Notes under the pieces: generated by a model
The model's input: the letters and a program-made list of their open reading frames with translations, nothing else
Databases searched by the model: none
What the model was told of the DNA's origin: nothing
Translations under genes and position numbers: made by a program
Shown: piece by piece, positions 41,574-49,618 of the stretch
Layout of the letters: every line of letters starts with the position of its first letter
Numbering within the stretch: the first letter of the stretch is position 1
Virus record (IMG/VR): IMGVR_UViG_3300030116_005302
Location: 1-53,932 of that record
Source of the DNA: a virus
Reading direction: 5' to 3' (one strand)
Length of the DNA stretch: 53,932 bases

Positions 41574-41606
41574 ATAAAAAAACCCCCCAGACTTTCGTCC
41601 GGGAGG
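41574..41606 (-). terminator. strong rho-independent terminator
   Basis: On the - strand a ~10-bp G+C-rich stem (CCTCCCGGAC / GTCTGGGGGG, two wobbles) capped by a GAAA tetraloop is followed by seven T. It ends leftward transcription of the 70-residue gene before the iteron-like region. Confidence 0.9.
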
Positions 41607-41623
41607 CTTCTCTAGGAGGAAAC

Positions 41624-41836
41624 TTATTCAAAGATATATACTTCACAGGCTATCCTCTTAACCTGGTATATCTGGTTCTGTCCATCAAACACTTGGCATC
41701 TTAAACCGTCTCTTTCCCACACTAACGCGAGAGTCGAGGCTTGACTGGCTGATACGTCAGACCAACCTGCAAAGTGGTCGTAGATTACTAACACTAGACC
41801 TGCAACAACAGCCCATAATACTATTTTAGTTTTCAT
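41624..41836 (-). CDS. small membrane/secreted protein, 70 aa
   Basis: An N-terminal membrane or signal segment (KIVLWAVVAGLVLVIYDHFAG) is followed by a polar region with two Cys (RCQVFDG, IACEVYIF). The start overlaps no gene; an AGGAGG site precedes ATG and the upstream gene's TAA abuts it (TAAATG). It ends just before the strong terminator. Possibly a periplasmic or inner-membrane superinfection-type factor; unproven. Confidence 0.65.
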   Translation of the reverse strand: MKTKIVLWAVVAGLVLVIYDHFAGWSDVSASQASTLALVWERDGLRCQVFDGQNQIYQVKRIACEVYIFE

Positions 41837-42013
41837 TTACTTCTCCTCCTTTAGCTTGGCTTCTTCCTCAGCTACTGCTTTGGCAAAGTCATTTCCTGCT
41901 TGCTTAACGTAAGCCACTGCTTTCGGAGTAACTCTCTTAAGCCAGGTGCCCACTACTCGTGTGCCAGCTACTGCTTTATCTTTTAACTCTTCAGTATTTA
42001 CTTCTACTTTCAT
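41837..42013 (-). CDS. small basic/acidic helical protein, 58 aa
   Basis: ATG 42013 lies six bases after AGGAGG. It reads MKVEVNTEELKDKAVAGTRV, then WLKRVTPKAVAYVKQAG and ends in EEEAKLKEEK. It is a helical protein, basic in the middle and acidic at the end. It directly precedes the 70-residue membrane gene (TAAATG). Repeat leader copy B lies just upstream. Function unknown. Confidence 0.7.
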   Translation of the reverse strand: MKVEVNTEELKDKAVAGTRVVGTWLKRVTPKAVAYVKQAGNDFAKAVAEEEAKLKEEK

Positions 42014-42048
42014 CTCTATCCTCCTAGATAGTTAAATTAAACTAAGAA

Positions 42049-42097
42049 ATACAATAAAAAATGCCGACTATCAGATTCCGCGAGGAACCTGATAGTC
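42049..42097 (-). repeat. early-gene hairpin leader, copy B
   Basis: The longest stem of the set: GACTATCAGATTCC-GCGA-GGAACCTGATAGTC on the + strand (14 bp with one wobble; GNRA loop). On the - strand, GCATTTTTTATTGTATTTCTT follows, then the ribosome site of the 58-residue gene. Confidence 0.8.
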
Positions 42098-42107
42098 AGC
42101 TGTTGGG

Positions 42108-42416
42108 TTATGACTCTAAGTCGAGCTCTTTGTCTGCGTCTGTAGCTTTCCTATGAATCCAAATACCACCTTTGAAGTCAAATTCTCCAGTGCTGTATGC
42201 AGATTCTATAAGGAGTTCAGCTTCTTGTCCGTTCTTAAGCATACCCTTAGACTCAACGACACATTTCACAATGCCTTTATCATCGTAAGACCATGCACAC
42301 CAGGCTCTAACTCTACCATTAGGTAGCTTGATAGCCTTGATTGTTACGGCATTGTGAAGCCTCCAATAAGGCCGTTCTTCCCATTGGTTAGTATTGTTTT
42401 GATTTTCTGTAGTCAT
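42108..42416 (-). CDS. hypothetical early protein, 102 aa
   Basis: The start is ATG 42416 (AGGAGG seven bases upstream); the longer frame runs back through a repeat leader. The product MTTENQNNTNQWEERPYWRLHN has a beta-rich middle (VTIKAIKLPNGRVRAWCAWSYD, IVKCVVESKG) and an acidic end. It is followed by the copy B hairpin, which may act as a terminator. No family is recognised. Confidence 0.65.
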   Translation of the reverse strand: MTTENQNNTNQWEERPYWRLHNAVTIKAIKLPNGRVRAWCAWSYDDKGIVKCVVESKGMLKNGQEAELLIESAYSTGEFDFKGGIWIHRKATDADKELDLES

Positions 42417-42446
42417 GATAGACCTCCTAGTTAAATTGAAATAAAA

Positions 42447-42491
42447 AATACAATAGAAAATGCAAACTACGGCCATCGTGAGATGGCCATA
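42447..42491 (-). repeat. early-gene hairpin leader, copy C
   Basis: The stem TACGGCCATC-GTGA-GATGGCCATA (10 bp, one wobble) on the + strand. On the - strand it is followed by TTTGCATTTTCTATTGTATTT and then AGGAGG before the 102-residue gene. Confidence 0.8.
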
Positions 42492-42512
42492 GAATGCTAG
42501 AAGATGCTTGGG

Positions 42513-42668
42513 CTAAGTTTCAGACTCTGGCATTGGTAAAACCAAAGTGTTTCCTTCGAAGCCTAGTGCTATTAGTTCTTCGAAAGTTTTATTAGCGTAT
42601 TTTTCGTTAAACTCCTTAAAAGACATATGTTTAGGAATTATTATAGTCTCGACTAGTTCTTCTTCCAT
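42513..42668 (-). CDS. small acidic early protein, 51 aa
   Basis: ATG 42668 with GGAGG five bases upstream. The product MEEELVETIIIPKHMSFKEF is acidic, with one helix (FNEKYANKTFEELIALG) and an LVLPMPESET end. It lies between copies C and D of the hairpin leader. Acidic early proteins of this size often bind host enzymes, but there is no specific evidence here. Confidence 0.65.
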   Translation of the reverse strand: MEEELVETIIIPKHMSFKEFNEKYANKTFEELIALGFEGNTLVLPMPESET

Positions 42669-42697
42669 AAGTTCCTCCATGGATAAGTAATTAATAA

Positions 42698-42744
42698 TAA
42701 ATACAATAGAAAATGCAAACTACGGTCATCGTGAGATGGCCATT
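42698..42744 (-). repeat. early-gene hairpin leader, copy D
   Basis: The stem TACGGTCATC-GTGA-GATGGCCATT on the + strand, with one mismatch relative to copy C. On the - strand, TTTGCATTTTCTATTGTATTTATTA follows before the 51-residue gene. Confidence 0.75.
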
Positions 42745-42763
42745 GATTGCGAGTGAATGAATT

Positions 42764-42849
42764 ACGATTGAGTGGACGAGTAACAAAGATAGAGAGCGTA
42801 TGCGAACGTGTGTCTAGACACATCTTTGTTACGTAGTCCACGATTGAGT
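42764..42849. repeat. large intergenic inverted repeat with flanking direct repeats
   Basis: Arms GTGGAC + GTAACAAAGAT (42772-42790) pair with ATCTTTGTTAC + GTCCAC (42822-42841), 17 bp interrupted by a small internal loop. The loop contains a perfect 14-bp palindrome TGTGTCTAGACACA (42809-42822). A direct repeat ACGATTGAGT flanks it (42764-42773 and 42840-42849). It lies between the 51- and 57-residue early genes. Confidence 0.75.
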
Positions 42850-42871
42850 AATGAGCGAGCAATGGAATGGA

Positions 42872-43045
42872 TTAGATTTCAGTGAATACGTTGTATCCAT
42901 CCATGAAACCCCTAATGGATTCAGAGATGATTTCCGATGTTTCGGCTTCTACCCATTTTCCGTTTTCCCAGGTTCGTTGTAAGTAGATGATTTTCGTGAG
43001 TGTTACTTCTAGTACATAGATGAAAGCTAAGAAGATGATAGTCAT
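42872..43045 (-). CDS. first early gene: small membrane-anchored protein, 57 aa
   Basis: The start is ATG 43045 with GAGG eight bases upstream; an earlier in-frame ATG at 43084 lacks a ribosome site. The N-terminal membrane segment (TIIFLAFIYVLEVTL) is followed by a basic/aromatic stretch (KIIYLQRTWENGKWVEAE) and an acidic end. As the gene nearest the divergent control region it is probably expressed first. No family is recognised. Confidence 0.6.
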   Translation of the reverse strand: MTIIFLAFIYVLEVTLTKIIYLQRTWENGKWVEAETSEIISESIRGFMDGYNVFTEI

Positions 43046-43327
43046 GGTACATACCTCATGATTGATTGAAGTTAAATAATTCATAGAAGTTGCTTACTGA
43101 CACAATGCGCGAGCGTTGGGTCCTCTTTGCAAATGGGGCCCCATACGTAAAATGCAAAACAAGGTTCCAATATGAAAATCGGGGGTTAGGTGTGCTGTGG
43201 AGGCAAGGTATAGATGAGTGACAGAGCGGTATATACAAAAAATTTTTTGAAAATTTTTTCAGCAAAAATTTGCCAAACAACTTGTTTATCCTGTATATTT
43301 CAGAAAATTAACCATAATTCGTAGGCC
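43046..43327. promoter_or_regulatory. divergent early/late control region
   Basis: 282 bases separate the leftward early genes from the rightward terminase genes. They hold a perfect 12-bp palindrome ATGGGGCCCCAT (43133-43144) inside outer TTTGCA/TGCAAA arms, and AT-rich runs near 43237-43262 (AAAAAATTTTTTGAAAATTTTTTC), likely curved DNA. The palindrome is a plausible operator. No leftward promoter could be fixed. Confidence 0.6.
43270..43299 (+). promoter_or_regulatory. candidate sigma70 promoter for terminase genes
   Basis: A -35-like TTGCCA (43270-43275) and a -10-like TATATT (43294-43299) are separated by 18 bases, ~30 bases before the small-terminase ATG. AT-rich DNA lies upstream. Read by eye only. 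Confidence 0.45.
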
Positions 43328-43837
43328 ATGGACAAAGATATCGAACCATCGGAACAGTACGAAGTCCCCGAGCATGTGGAATTCCAGTCCAAAATGCCGT
43401 ACATGGGGCTACATACTAATGAATTAACGGTCCAGGAAGAGCGTTTCATCAATTTAATAGCAAGTGGCATGACAATTACTGCTGCTGGACGTGCTGTCGG
43501 GTATAAAACACGGCATTATGCCAGCAGGGTTGCTAATAAACCCAAGATTAAACAAGCACTTGACTATCTCAAACAGGAATTACGTGAAGAAACCAAGTTT
43601 ACACGGGCTCATGCGCATAAAATGTACATGGATACGTACATTGCGTCTGCAAATGCTACAGAAATGAAAGGCACCGTGGATTCTTTGTGTAAGTTGCACG
43701 GATTACACCAGCCTGACAACGCAACTCAGGTCAATATTAATGTAAATGGGGTAAAACAGCTGGAAAGAATGAGTGATGAAGAGTTACTTAAGATAGCTGG
43801 GCACTCCGAAAACTATCTGGAGCCTGATAATGGCTGA
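43328..43837 (+). CDS. terS: terminase small subunit, 169 aa
   Basis: A helix-turn-helix-type N-terminal region (LTVQEERFINLIASGMTITA, AGRAVGYKTRHYASRVANKPKIKQAL) matches phage small terminases, with a C-terminal helical oligomerisation region. It precedes the large subunit by two genes and lies just after the promoter region. It overlaps the next gene by eight bases. Role: recognition of the packaging site and activation of the motor. Confidence 0.8.
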   Translation: MDKDIEPSEQYEVPEHVEFQSKMPYMGLHTNELTVQEERFINLIASGMTITAAGRAVGYKTRHYASRVANKPKIKQALDYLKQELREETKFTRAHAHKMYMDTYIASANATEMKGTVDSLCKLHGLHQPDNATQVNINVNGVKQLERMSDEELLKIAGHSENYLEPDNG

Positions 43838-44435
43838 AGAAAGAAGTACTTTTAATTTTAAAGAAGCCGATATAAAAAGTTTTTTGGATAATCCCTCAAT
43901 TGAGGGTTTTGGTAAACTTACTGCAGGTGCAAATGCTGCAAATGTCCGTCCTTCTACCCCAAATATGGAGGAATCTTCACAGCGTATGGAGATGTCTAAA
44001 CTAGGTAGAGGTGCTTCTAGTGAAATGGGCGGAAATTTACATGGCGCTCTTCCTAAATCTGACCCTCGTTATAAACGGAATAAGTTAAATACCAGTATAG
44101 GGGGGTCTATTGAAGACGTGCCCTTGTATTCTAATGAAAATATGGGCATAACAGGTTCGGCAAGAGCTAATATATCTAATTTAATCGGGGACCTTCCTCC
44201 TGTTTTAGCTACAATTGGCGGTGTAAATATAACTTTTCCCAAAAGCAGTTTTGGTATTGGTATAGATTACGGTGAAACCCGGACATTGGGCGGCATGCCT
44301 TCAAATACTTACCAAACAGGTAATATTTCTGCCAGAAAAGATGATGTGTTTGGGGGGACTCTTGGTGCTAATGTAAGGTTTGCTGAAAATCAAGACCCGT
44401 ATTTTGGCCTGACTTATAATAAAAGGTTTGATTAA
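43830..44435 (+). CDS. hypothetical protein between terminase genes, 201 aa
   Basis: The first ~90 residues are polar and low-complexity (MEESSQRMEMSKLGRG, NLHGALPKSDPRYKRNK). The rest is a strand-rich region (VNITFPKSSFGIGIDYGETR, FGGTLGANVRF) ending in YFGLTYNKRFD, a pattern of alternating residues seen in outer-membrane beta strands. No signal peptide is present. Its stop overlaps the next ATG (TAATG). Function unknown; it may be a virion or structural accessory protein. Confidence 0.6.
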   Translation: MAEERSTFNFKEADIKSFLDNPSIEGFGKLTAGANAANVRPSTPNMEESSQRMEMSKLGRGASSEMGGNLHGALPKSDPRYKRNKLNTSIGGSIEDVPLYSNENMGITGSARANISNLIGDLPPVLATIGGVNITFPKSSFGIGIDYGETRTLGGMPSNTYQTGNISARKDDVFGGTLGANVRFAENQDPYFGLTYNKRFD

Positions 44436-44572
44436 TGCAAATAGCACCGATAAACAGAAACCATTACCAAAAACCTTTGGTACCGCAAAATGAACAACGG
44501 CCTCAACCAGAGCCAAAAGAGCTTGTTGAGCGCAAAAAACCAGAGACCAATAAAGTGGATAAATACGTATAG
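44435..44572 (+). CDS. small Pro/Glu/Lys-rich protein, 45 aa
   Basis: The ATG at 44435 overlaps the preceding TAA (TAATG), and its stop abuts the large-terminase ATG. The product begins MQIAPINRNHYQKPLVPQ and continues Glu/Lys-rich. Stop-start overlap suggests it is translated. Too short for a function call. Confidence 0.6.
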   Translation: MQIAPINRNHYQKPLVPQNEQRPQPEPKELVERKKPETNKVDKYV

Positions 44573-46234
44573 ATGTCAGCAGTACCCGAGGTACAACTGT
44601 TTGAGTGTTATCGTTGTCACATATCGCGGCCGGTAACTCTTTTTGCAGAAAACGATAAGCTATGTGCGTATTGTAAAGCAGATATATCCGAGGCTTTACC
44701 TGCTCCTGAACAGAAGGTAGAGGAAAAGGTAGAAGAAGAGAAAGACGTATCGGCACAGGATAAAGCTCGTGCAGAACTGGCTTTACGTTTCCTTACAAGA
44801 AAAAGGATGTTGCCTTTTGTAGAAAGGTTTAACCCTGATTACAATGCGGGTTGGGTGCACAAAGACGTTTGTGCCCGTTTGGAAAAATTCAGTCGTGACG
44901 TAGTTGATAAAAAGTCACCACGGCTTATGTTGTTTATGCCTCCCAGACACGGTAAGAGTACACTTGCATCAGTGGCCTTTCCCGCATGGCATCTGGGTAG
45001 GAATCCCGCCCATGAGTTTATAGGTTGTTCGTATTCCGGATCGTTGGCCATGGGCTTCAGCCGTAAAGTACGGCAGTTGCTACGTGAACCGTCGTACAAA
45101 ACAGCATTTAAAACCAGACTTGATCCGGATTCACAGTCAGCCGAAGCATGGTTAACGGTCAATGGTGGGGGTTATGTAGCCGCTGGTGTTGGCGGGGGTA
45201 TTACAGGTAAAGGGGCCCATATTCTTTTAATAGATGATCCGATTAAAAACAGGGAGGATGCAGAATCCCAGAATAACAGGAGCGCTACGTGGGACTGGTA
45301 CACATCCACCGCTTATACCCGACTGGCGCCAGGTGGCGGTATTCTTGTTATTCTTACCCGATGGCATGACGATGATCTGGCAGGTCGATTATTGAAAGCT
45401 ACCACGGAGGGGGGCGACCATTGGGAAGTTGTCCGTTACCCTGCAATCGCGGAAGAGGACGAGAAGTTTCGTGAAAAGGGGGAGCCGCTGCATACAGAGC
45501 GTTATGGGCTCGATGCACTGGACCGGATTCGTAAAGCTATCGGACCAAGGGACTGGTCTGCACTTTACCAGCAGAATCCGGTAGCGGATGATGGGGAATA
45601 CTTTACGAGGGATATGATCCAGTACTTTGAGCCTGATGATATAGACCTTGACCGTATGCGGTTCTACTGTGCGTGGGACTTGGCTATCGGGCAACGGGAC
45701 AGGAATGACTACTCGGTTGGTATAGTTGTAGGGGTGAATGAGTACGACCAGATGTTCGTTGTTGATATAGATAGGGGTAGATTTGACGGCTTCGAACTGG
45801 TAGAAAGGATACTGGATTTGTATGAATTGTGGAGACCGTCTATTATAGGCATAGAAAAAGGGCATATTGAAATGGCATTAGGCCCTTTTCTGGAGAAACG
45901 TGTAAGGGAGCGGGGGCTCCATGAAGCGTATTTTAAAGATTTAAAAACTGGCAGGCGTGATAAAGAAGCCCGAGCCAGAGCTATCCAGGGACGGATGCAA
46001 CAGGGGATGGTATATATTCCGAAAAACGAAAATTTTTCCGGACCATTAGTTGCAGAACTTTTACGATTCCCTAATGGAGTACATGACGATCAGGTAGACG
46101 CATTAGCATGGATAGGACTTATGATGACAGAATTTAATACATTTTCTGAAAGAATAGTTCAACCCCCGTCCTGGCGTGATAGACTTCAACACTTGGCTAA
46201 AGAAACCCGAACTAAATCTGCGATGAGAGCTTAA
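44573..46234 (+). CDS. terL: terminase large subunit, 553 aa
   Basis: ATPase Walker A PPRHGKST (near residue 125), Walker B ILLIDDP (near 220), C-terminal nuclease acidic residues in WDLAIG and HDDQVDA (near 505) define the DNA packaging motor. The N-terminus has an added C12-x2-C15...C31-x2-C34 zinc-ribbon-like segment. No strong ribosome site is seen; translation is probably coupled to the upstream gene. Packages DNA into the prohead through the portal. Confidence 0.95.
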   Translation: MSAVPEVQLFECYRCHISRPVTLFAENDKLCAYCKADISEALPAPEQKVEEKVEEEKDVSAQDKARAELALRFLTRKRMLPFVERFNPDYNAGWVHKDVCARLEKFSRDVVDKKSPRLMLFMPPRHGKSTLASVAFPAWHLGRNPAHEFIGCSYSGSLAMGFSRKVRQLLREPSYKTAFKTRLDPDSQSAEAWLTVNGGGYVAAGVGGGITGKGAHILLIDDPIKNREDAESQNNRSATWDWYTSTAYTRLAPGGGILVILTRWHDDDLAGRLLKATTEGGDHWEVVRYPAIAEEDEKFREKGEPLHTERYGLDALDRIRKAIGPRDWSALYQQNPVADDGEYFTRDMIQYFEPDDIDLDRMRFYCAWDLAIGQRDRNDYSVGIVVGVNEYDQMFVVDIDRGRFDGFELVERILDLYELWRPSIIGIEKGHIEMALGPFLEKRVRERGLHEAYFKDLKTGRRDKEARARAIQGRMQQGMVYIPKNENFSGPLVAELLRFPNGVHDDQVDALAWIGLMMTEFNTFSERIVQPPSWRDRLQHLAKETRTKSAMRA

Positions 46235-46237
46235 TAT

Positions 46238-48400
46238 ATGGCAGTACTACCTAAACGAAGAAAAATTTCTGCTCAAGACGAAGAAACAATTAGCAGCCAT
46301 CAGTGGGATAGATATGTCCGAGCCCGTGACAATGGGCACGTAGACTATATTGATCTTGCTAAAAAATGTGATGCTTATTATCAAGGAGAGCAGTGGGACT
46401 CGGCCGATATAACTGCACTTGATGCAGAAGGACGTCCCGCGCTAACAATCAATACTATATTACCTACGGTAAATACTGTTCTTGGGGAGCAGGCCAGTAG
46501 ACGTGCAGATATAAGATTTAAACCTAGGCGAAAAGGTGACCAGCAAACAGCTGATACTTTGACTAAGTTGTTTATGCAGATTGCTGATAATAACAAACTG
46601 GATTGGATAGAACAGCAGGTATTTAGTGATGGTCTTATAATGGACGGCCGTGGATACTTCGATGTTCGTATAGACTTTAGTGATAACATGCAGGGTGAAG
46701 TCAGGATAACTGCTAAGGATCCGTTGGATATTATTCTTGATCCGGATGCTAAGGACTATGATCCTAAAACGTGGAACGAAGTTTTTGAAACCAAGTGGAT
46801 GACTCTTGATGAGATAGAAGAACTATATGGCAAGAAGCAGGCGGACAAGCTTGTATTTATTGCAGAAAACGGCCAGTCATTTGGCAGAGACTCAGTAGAG
46901 TATTATGAAACACGTTTCGGTGATACTGATGAGAGTGATAACTATATAGGCACTACCACTACTTCAGATGATGAATATAGAAGTATTAAAGCGCTTAGAG
47001 TAATTGAACGTCAATATAAAAAATTAACTAAAGTAGACTGTTATCTCGATCCGCAAAATGGTGACATGCGACCTATTCCTGAAAATTGGTCTGATACTAA
47101 AGCTAAAAAATTTGCAAAACAATATGGCCTGCAGATTTATTCCAAGATGAAAAAGAAGGTGCGCTGGACAGTAACATGCGACAAAGTAGTATTGTTCGAT
47201 GATTGGTCCCCATATGATGAATTTACAATCGTGCCGTTTTTTGCGTATTTCCGCAGGGGCAGACCGTTTGGCATGGTGCGTAACTTGCTGTCTCCGCAAG
47301 AACAATTGAACAAGGTTACCAGCCAGGAGCTTCATATTGTAAATACAACTGCTAACAGTGGTTGGCTGGTTGAATCAGGATCTTTAACTAGTATGCAAGT
47401 AGAAGACCTTGAAGAACATGGAGCAGAAACAGGTCTTGTTCTTGAATATAATCGGGGTTCTACACCCCCCGGTAAGATTCCACCAAACCAGATACCTACT
47501 GGTCTTGATAGAATAAGTCAGAAAGCAGCTGCAAATATAAAAGATATTAGTGGTATTAATGATTCAATGCTTGGTACTGACAGTGCTGAAGTATCAGGCG
47601 TAGCTATTCAGGCTAAACAGAATCGTGGAATTATAATGATTCAGGTTCCGTTAGATAACCTTAAGAAAACAAGACTATATTTAGCGGAGAAAGTATTAAA
47701 TCTGGTTCAGAATTATTACACGGAAGAACGAGTAATAATGATTACCAATGAAGAAGATCCTATGAAACCTAATGAGCCTATGGTTGTTAATCAAACTCTT
47801 CCGGAAGGAATTGTAGTCAATGATATTACTTTAGGTGAGTATGATGTAGTTGTTAACACTGCCCCTGCCCGTGATTCGTTTGACGAAGTACAATTTGCCG
47901 AAGCTCTTAACTTACGTACTGTTGGGGTTGCAATACCTGATGATGCAATTGTTGAGTATAGCCATCTTAACCGTAAAGAAGAACTCGCAACCCGTATACG
48001 TAGAATGACGGGACAAGAACCACCTTCGGAAGAACAAGCGCAAATGCAGCAGATACAACAACAAATGGCTATGCAGCAGCTGCAGCTTGAAATAGCTAAA
48101 CTTGAGGCCGAGGTTCAGAAACTGCAAAGTGAAGCGCAAGTTAATATGGCTAAAGCTCAGGAAAGTGCTAGTAAACCACAACTTGGCGCTGCAGAACTAC
48201 AATCTAAACTTGAAATGAAGCAGCGTGAACTTGATCTTAGAAGAGAATTAGCATCTCTAACTAATCAAACTAGACAAAATCAAGCTAGTACTCAAGCTGC
48301 ATCTAAGTTGGCTGTTACAGCTATGAATACAGCTTCTCGATCCGGTAATGTGACCCCACAAATGCCGGGCCCAGTAGATATACAAAACTTTAGAGGATAA
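46238..48400 (+). CDS. portal protein, P22-like, 720 aa
   Basis: The sequence pattern of P22-type portals: ALTINTILPTVNTVLGEQ, DPLDIILDPDAKDYDP, PYDEFTIVPFFAYFRRGRPFG and a NITDISGIND-like segment (here IKDISGINDSMLG). The C-terminus is a long Gln/Ala/Lys helix (residues ~600-690), as in portals that extend a barrel. It forms the dodecameric vertex for DNA entry and exit. It starts four bases after the terminase gene. Confidence 0.85.
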   Translation: MAVLPKRRKISAQDEETISSHQWDRYVRARDNGHVDYIDLAKKCDAYYQGEQWDSADITALDAEGRPALTINTILPTVNTVLGEQASRRADIRFKPRRKGDQQTADTLTKLFMQIADNNKLDWIEQQVFSDGLIMDGRGYFDVRIDFSDNMQGEVRITAKDPLDIILDPDAKDYDPKTWNEVFETKWMTLDEIEELYGKKQADKLVFIAENGQSFGRDSVEYYETRFGDTDESDNYIGTTTTSDDEYRSIKALRVIERQYKKLTKVDCYLDPQNGDMRPIPENWSDTKAKKFAKQYGLQIYSKMKKKVRWTVTCDKVVLFDDWSPYDEFTIVPFFAYFRRGRPFGMVRNLLSPQEQLNKVTSQELHIVNTTANSGWLVESGSLTSMQVEDLEEHGAETGLVLEYNRGSTPPGKIPPNQIPTGLDRISQKAAANIKDISGINDSMLGTDSAEVSGVAIQAKQNRGIIMIQVPLDNLKKTRLYLAEKVLNLVQNYYTEERVIMITNEEDPMKPNEPMVVNQTLPEGIVVNDITLGEYDVVVNTAPARDSFDEVQFAEALNLRTVGVAIPDDAIVEYSHLNRKEELATRIRRMTGQEPPSEEQAQMQQIQQQMAMQQLQLEIAKLEAEVQKLQSEAQVNMAKAQESASKPQLGAAELQSKLEMKQRELDLRRELASLTNQTRQNQASTQAASKLAVTAMNTASRSGNVTPQMPGPVDIQNFRG

Positions 48401-48409
48401 GGAGTTAAT

Positions 48410-48535
48410 ATGAAACATGCTAGTGGTAAGTCTAAAAATAACATGGCTAAAGGAAAGAAATCCATGGCTATGAAAAAGAAGAAAAAAACTACAAAGGCTA
48501 AAAAGCCTAAACCAAGTAAAGGGTACGGATATTAA
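48410..48535 (+). CDS. tiny Lys-rich protein, 41 aa
   Basis: An AAGGAG site precedes the ATG at 48410. The product is more than 35 percent Lys (MKKKKKTTKAKKPKPSKGY at the end). It sits between portal and scaffold, and like other Lys-rich small genes here it could neutralise DNA in the head. The function is speculative. Confidence 0.55.
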   Translation: MKHASGKSKNNMAKGKKSMAMKKKKKTTKAKKPKPSKGYGY

Positions 48536-48550
48536 TAAAAGGAGTTATTA

Positions 48551-49618
48551 ATGGCTGAAGAAAAAAGCGAAGAAAGTGGTATTGTACTTGGGCCTAATTA
48601 CCCAGGATCTGATCCTGTGGAAAAGGCTAAGTATGAGGTTGATTTAAATTTCCCTGAAGAAATAACAGATGAAGTTCTGAATGAGGAAGAAACAACTGAG
48701 GAAGTAACAGAAGAAGCTGTTGCTGAAACCGAACAAGATGAGAACAAGACAGATGGTGACATTACGGCAGAGGAGACTACTGAAGATGCTGAAGAATCAG
48801 CAGAATCAGAAGAAACAACTGAAGAAGCAGAACCAGAACTGGAAGAGGTTGCTGAACTGGAAGAAGAAGCAGAGCCAGAACCTAAAAAACCTATGGTTCC
48901 GAAGTCTAGATTGGATGAAGTCCTTGCTAAACAAAGAAAACTTCAAGAACAATTAGATGCTTTAACTGCAGAGCGAGAAGCTTCTGAAGCCCCACCTGTA
49001 GAACCGGCACCAGAACCTTATGATTTTGATACGAAAGAGCTTGAATATCAAGAACACGTATTAAATGGGGAAACTGATAAAGCTGTAGCTCTTAGAAAAG
49101 AGATAAGAGAAGCTGAAAAAACTCAACTTGAGTTTGAAATGGGGCAAAAATTTAACCAACATACTGAACATTCCCAGCAGTTACAGGCTTTACAAACAGC
49201 AGCTATAGAAATGGAAACTCAATATCCTGTTTTTGATAAAAATTCTGAAACTTTTAATCAAGAATATACTAATGAAGTAATACAATTAAGAGATGCTTTT
49301 GTTTCTCAAGGCAATAATGTTGTTGAAGCTTTGCAAAAAGCAGTTACTTATGTGGTAAAAACAAATGATATTAAATCTACTGGGGAAGAAACTACTTTAG
49401 ATGCCCCAGCACCCAAACAAACTACAGATCAAGTAGCTAAAAAACGTAAAGAAGTGTCTAAAAAACTTAAAGCTGCCGAAACCCAACCCCCTGATATGCC
49501 TGGAGAAAGTTCTTCTGCGCATGGTGAAAAGGTAGTTGATATAGCTAACATGACTGATGAAGAATTTAACGCTTTACCAGCAGCTACTTTAAAACGATTA
49601 CGTGGAGATGTAGGGTAA
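48551..49618 (+). CDS. capsid scaffolding protein, 355 aa
   Basis: A highly acidic N-terminal third (runs of Glu/Thr, residues ~35-115) is followed by a coiled coil (RLDEVLAKQRKLQEQLDAL, EIREAEKTQLEFEMG) and a basic C-terminal helix-turn-helix-like end (LKRLRGDVG). This is the profile of phage scaffolding proteins, and it lies directly before the capsid gene. An AAGGAG site precedes ATG. It would nucleate prohead assembly and then leave. Confidence 0.75.
   Translation: MAEEKSEESGIVLGPNYPGSDPVEKAKYEVDLNFPEEITDEVLNEEETTEEVTEEAVAETEQDENKTDGDITAEETTEDAEESAESEETTEEAEPELEEVAELEEEAEPEPKKPMVPKSRLDEVLAKQRKLQEQLDALTAEREASEAPPVEPAPEPYDFDTKELEYQEHVLNGETDKAVALRKEIREAEKTQLEFEMGQKFNQHTEHSQQLQALQTAAIEMETQYPVFDKNSETFNQEYTNEVIQLRDAFVSQGNNVVEALQKAVTYVVKTNDIKSTGEETTLDAPAPKQTTDQVAKKRKEVSKKLKAAETQPPDMPGESSSAHGEKVVDIANMTDEEFNALPAATLKRLRGDVG

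Larger units (their letters stand above)
41036..41623. other. gene-free, repeat-dense interval (588 bp)
   Basis: No convincing gene lies in this interval between the FliS-like gene and the 70-residue gene. It holds a repeated hairpin leader (41070-41118), an iteron-like cluster (41136-41571) and a strong leftward terminator (41574-41606), each listed separately. Short open frames on both strands here lack ribosome sites and have repeat-driven composition. Confidence 0.7.

Noticed and set aside
41084-41646. Several open frames on both strands in the repeat-dense region
   Set aside because: Their protein sequences are translations of the GTGCCA/GCAAGCAA repeats in different frames, without ribosome sites.
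42653-42862. 69-codon open frame on the - strand over the large inverted repeat
   Set aside because: It overlaps the 51-residue gene with a good ribosome site and runs through the hairpin; it lacks a ribosome site.
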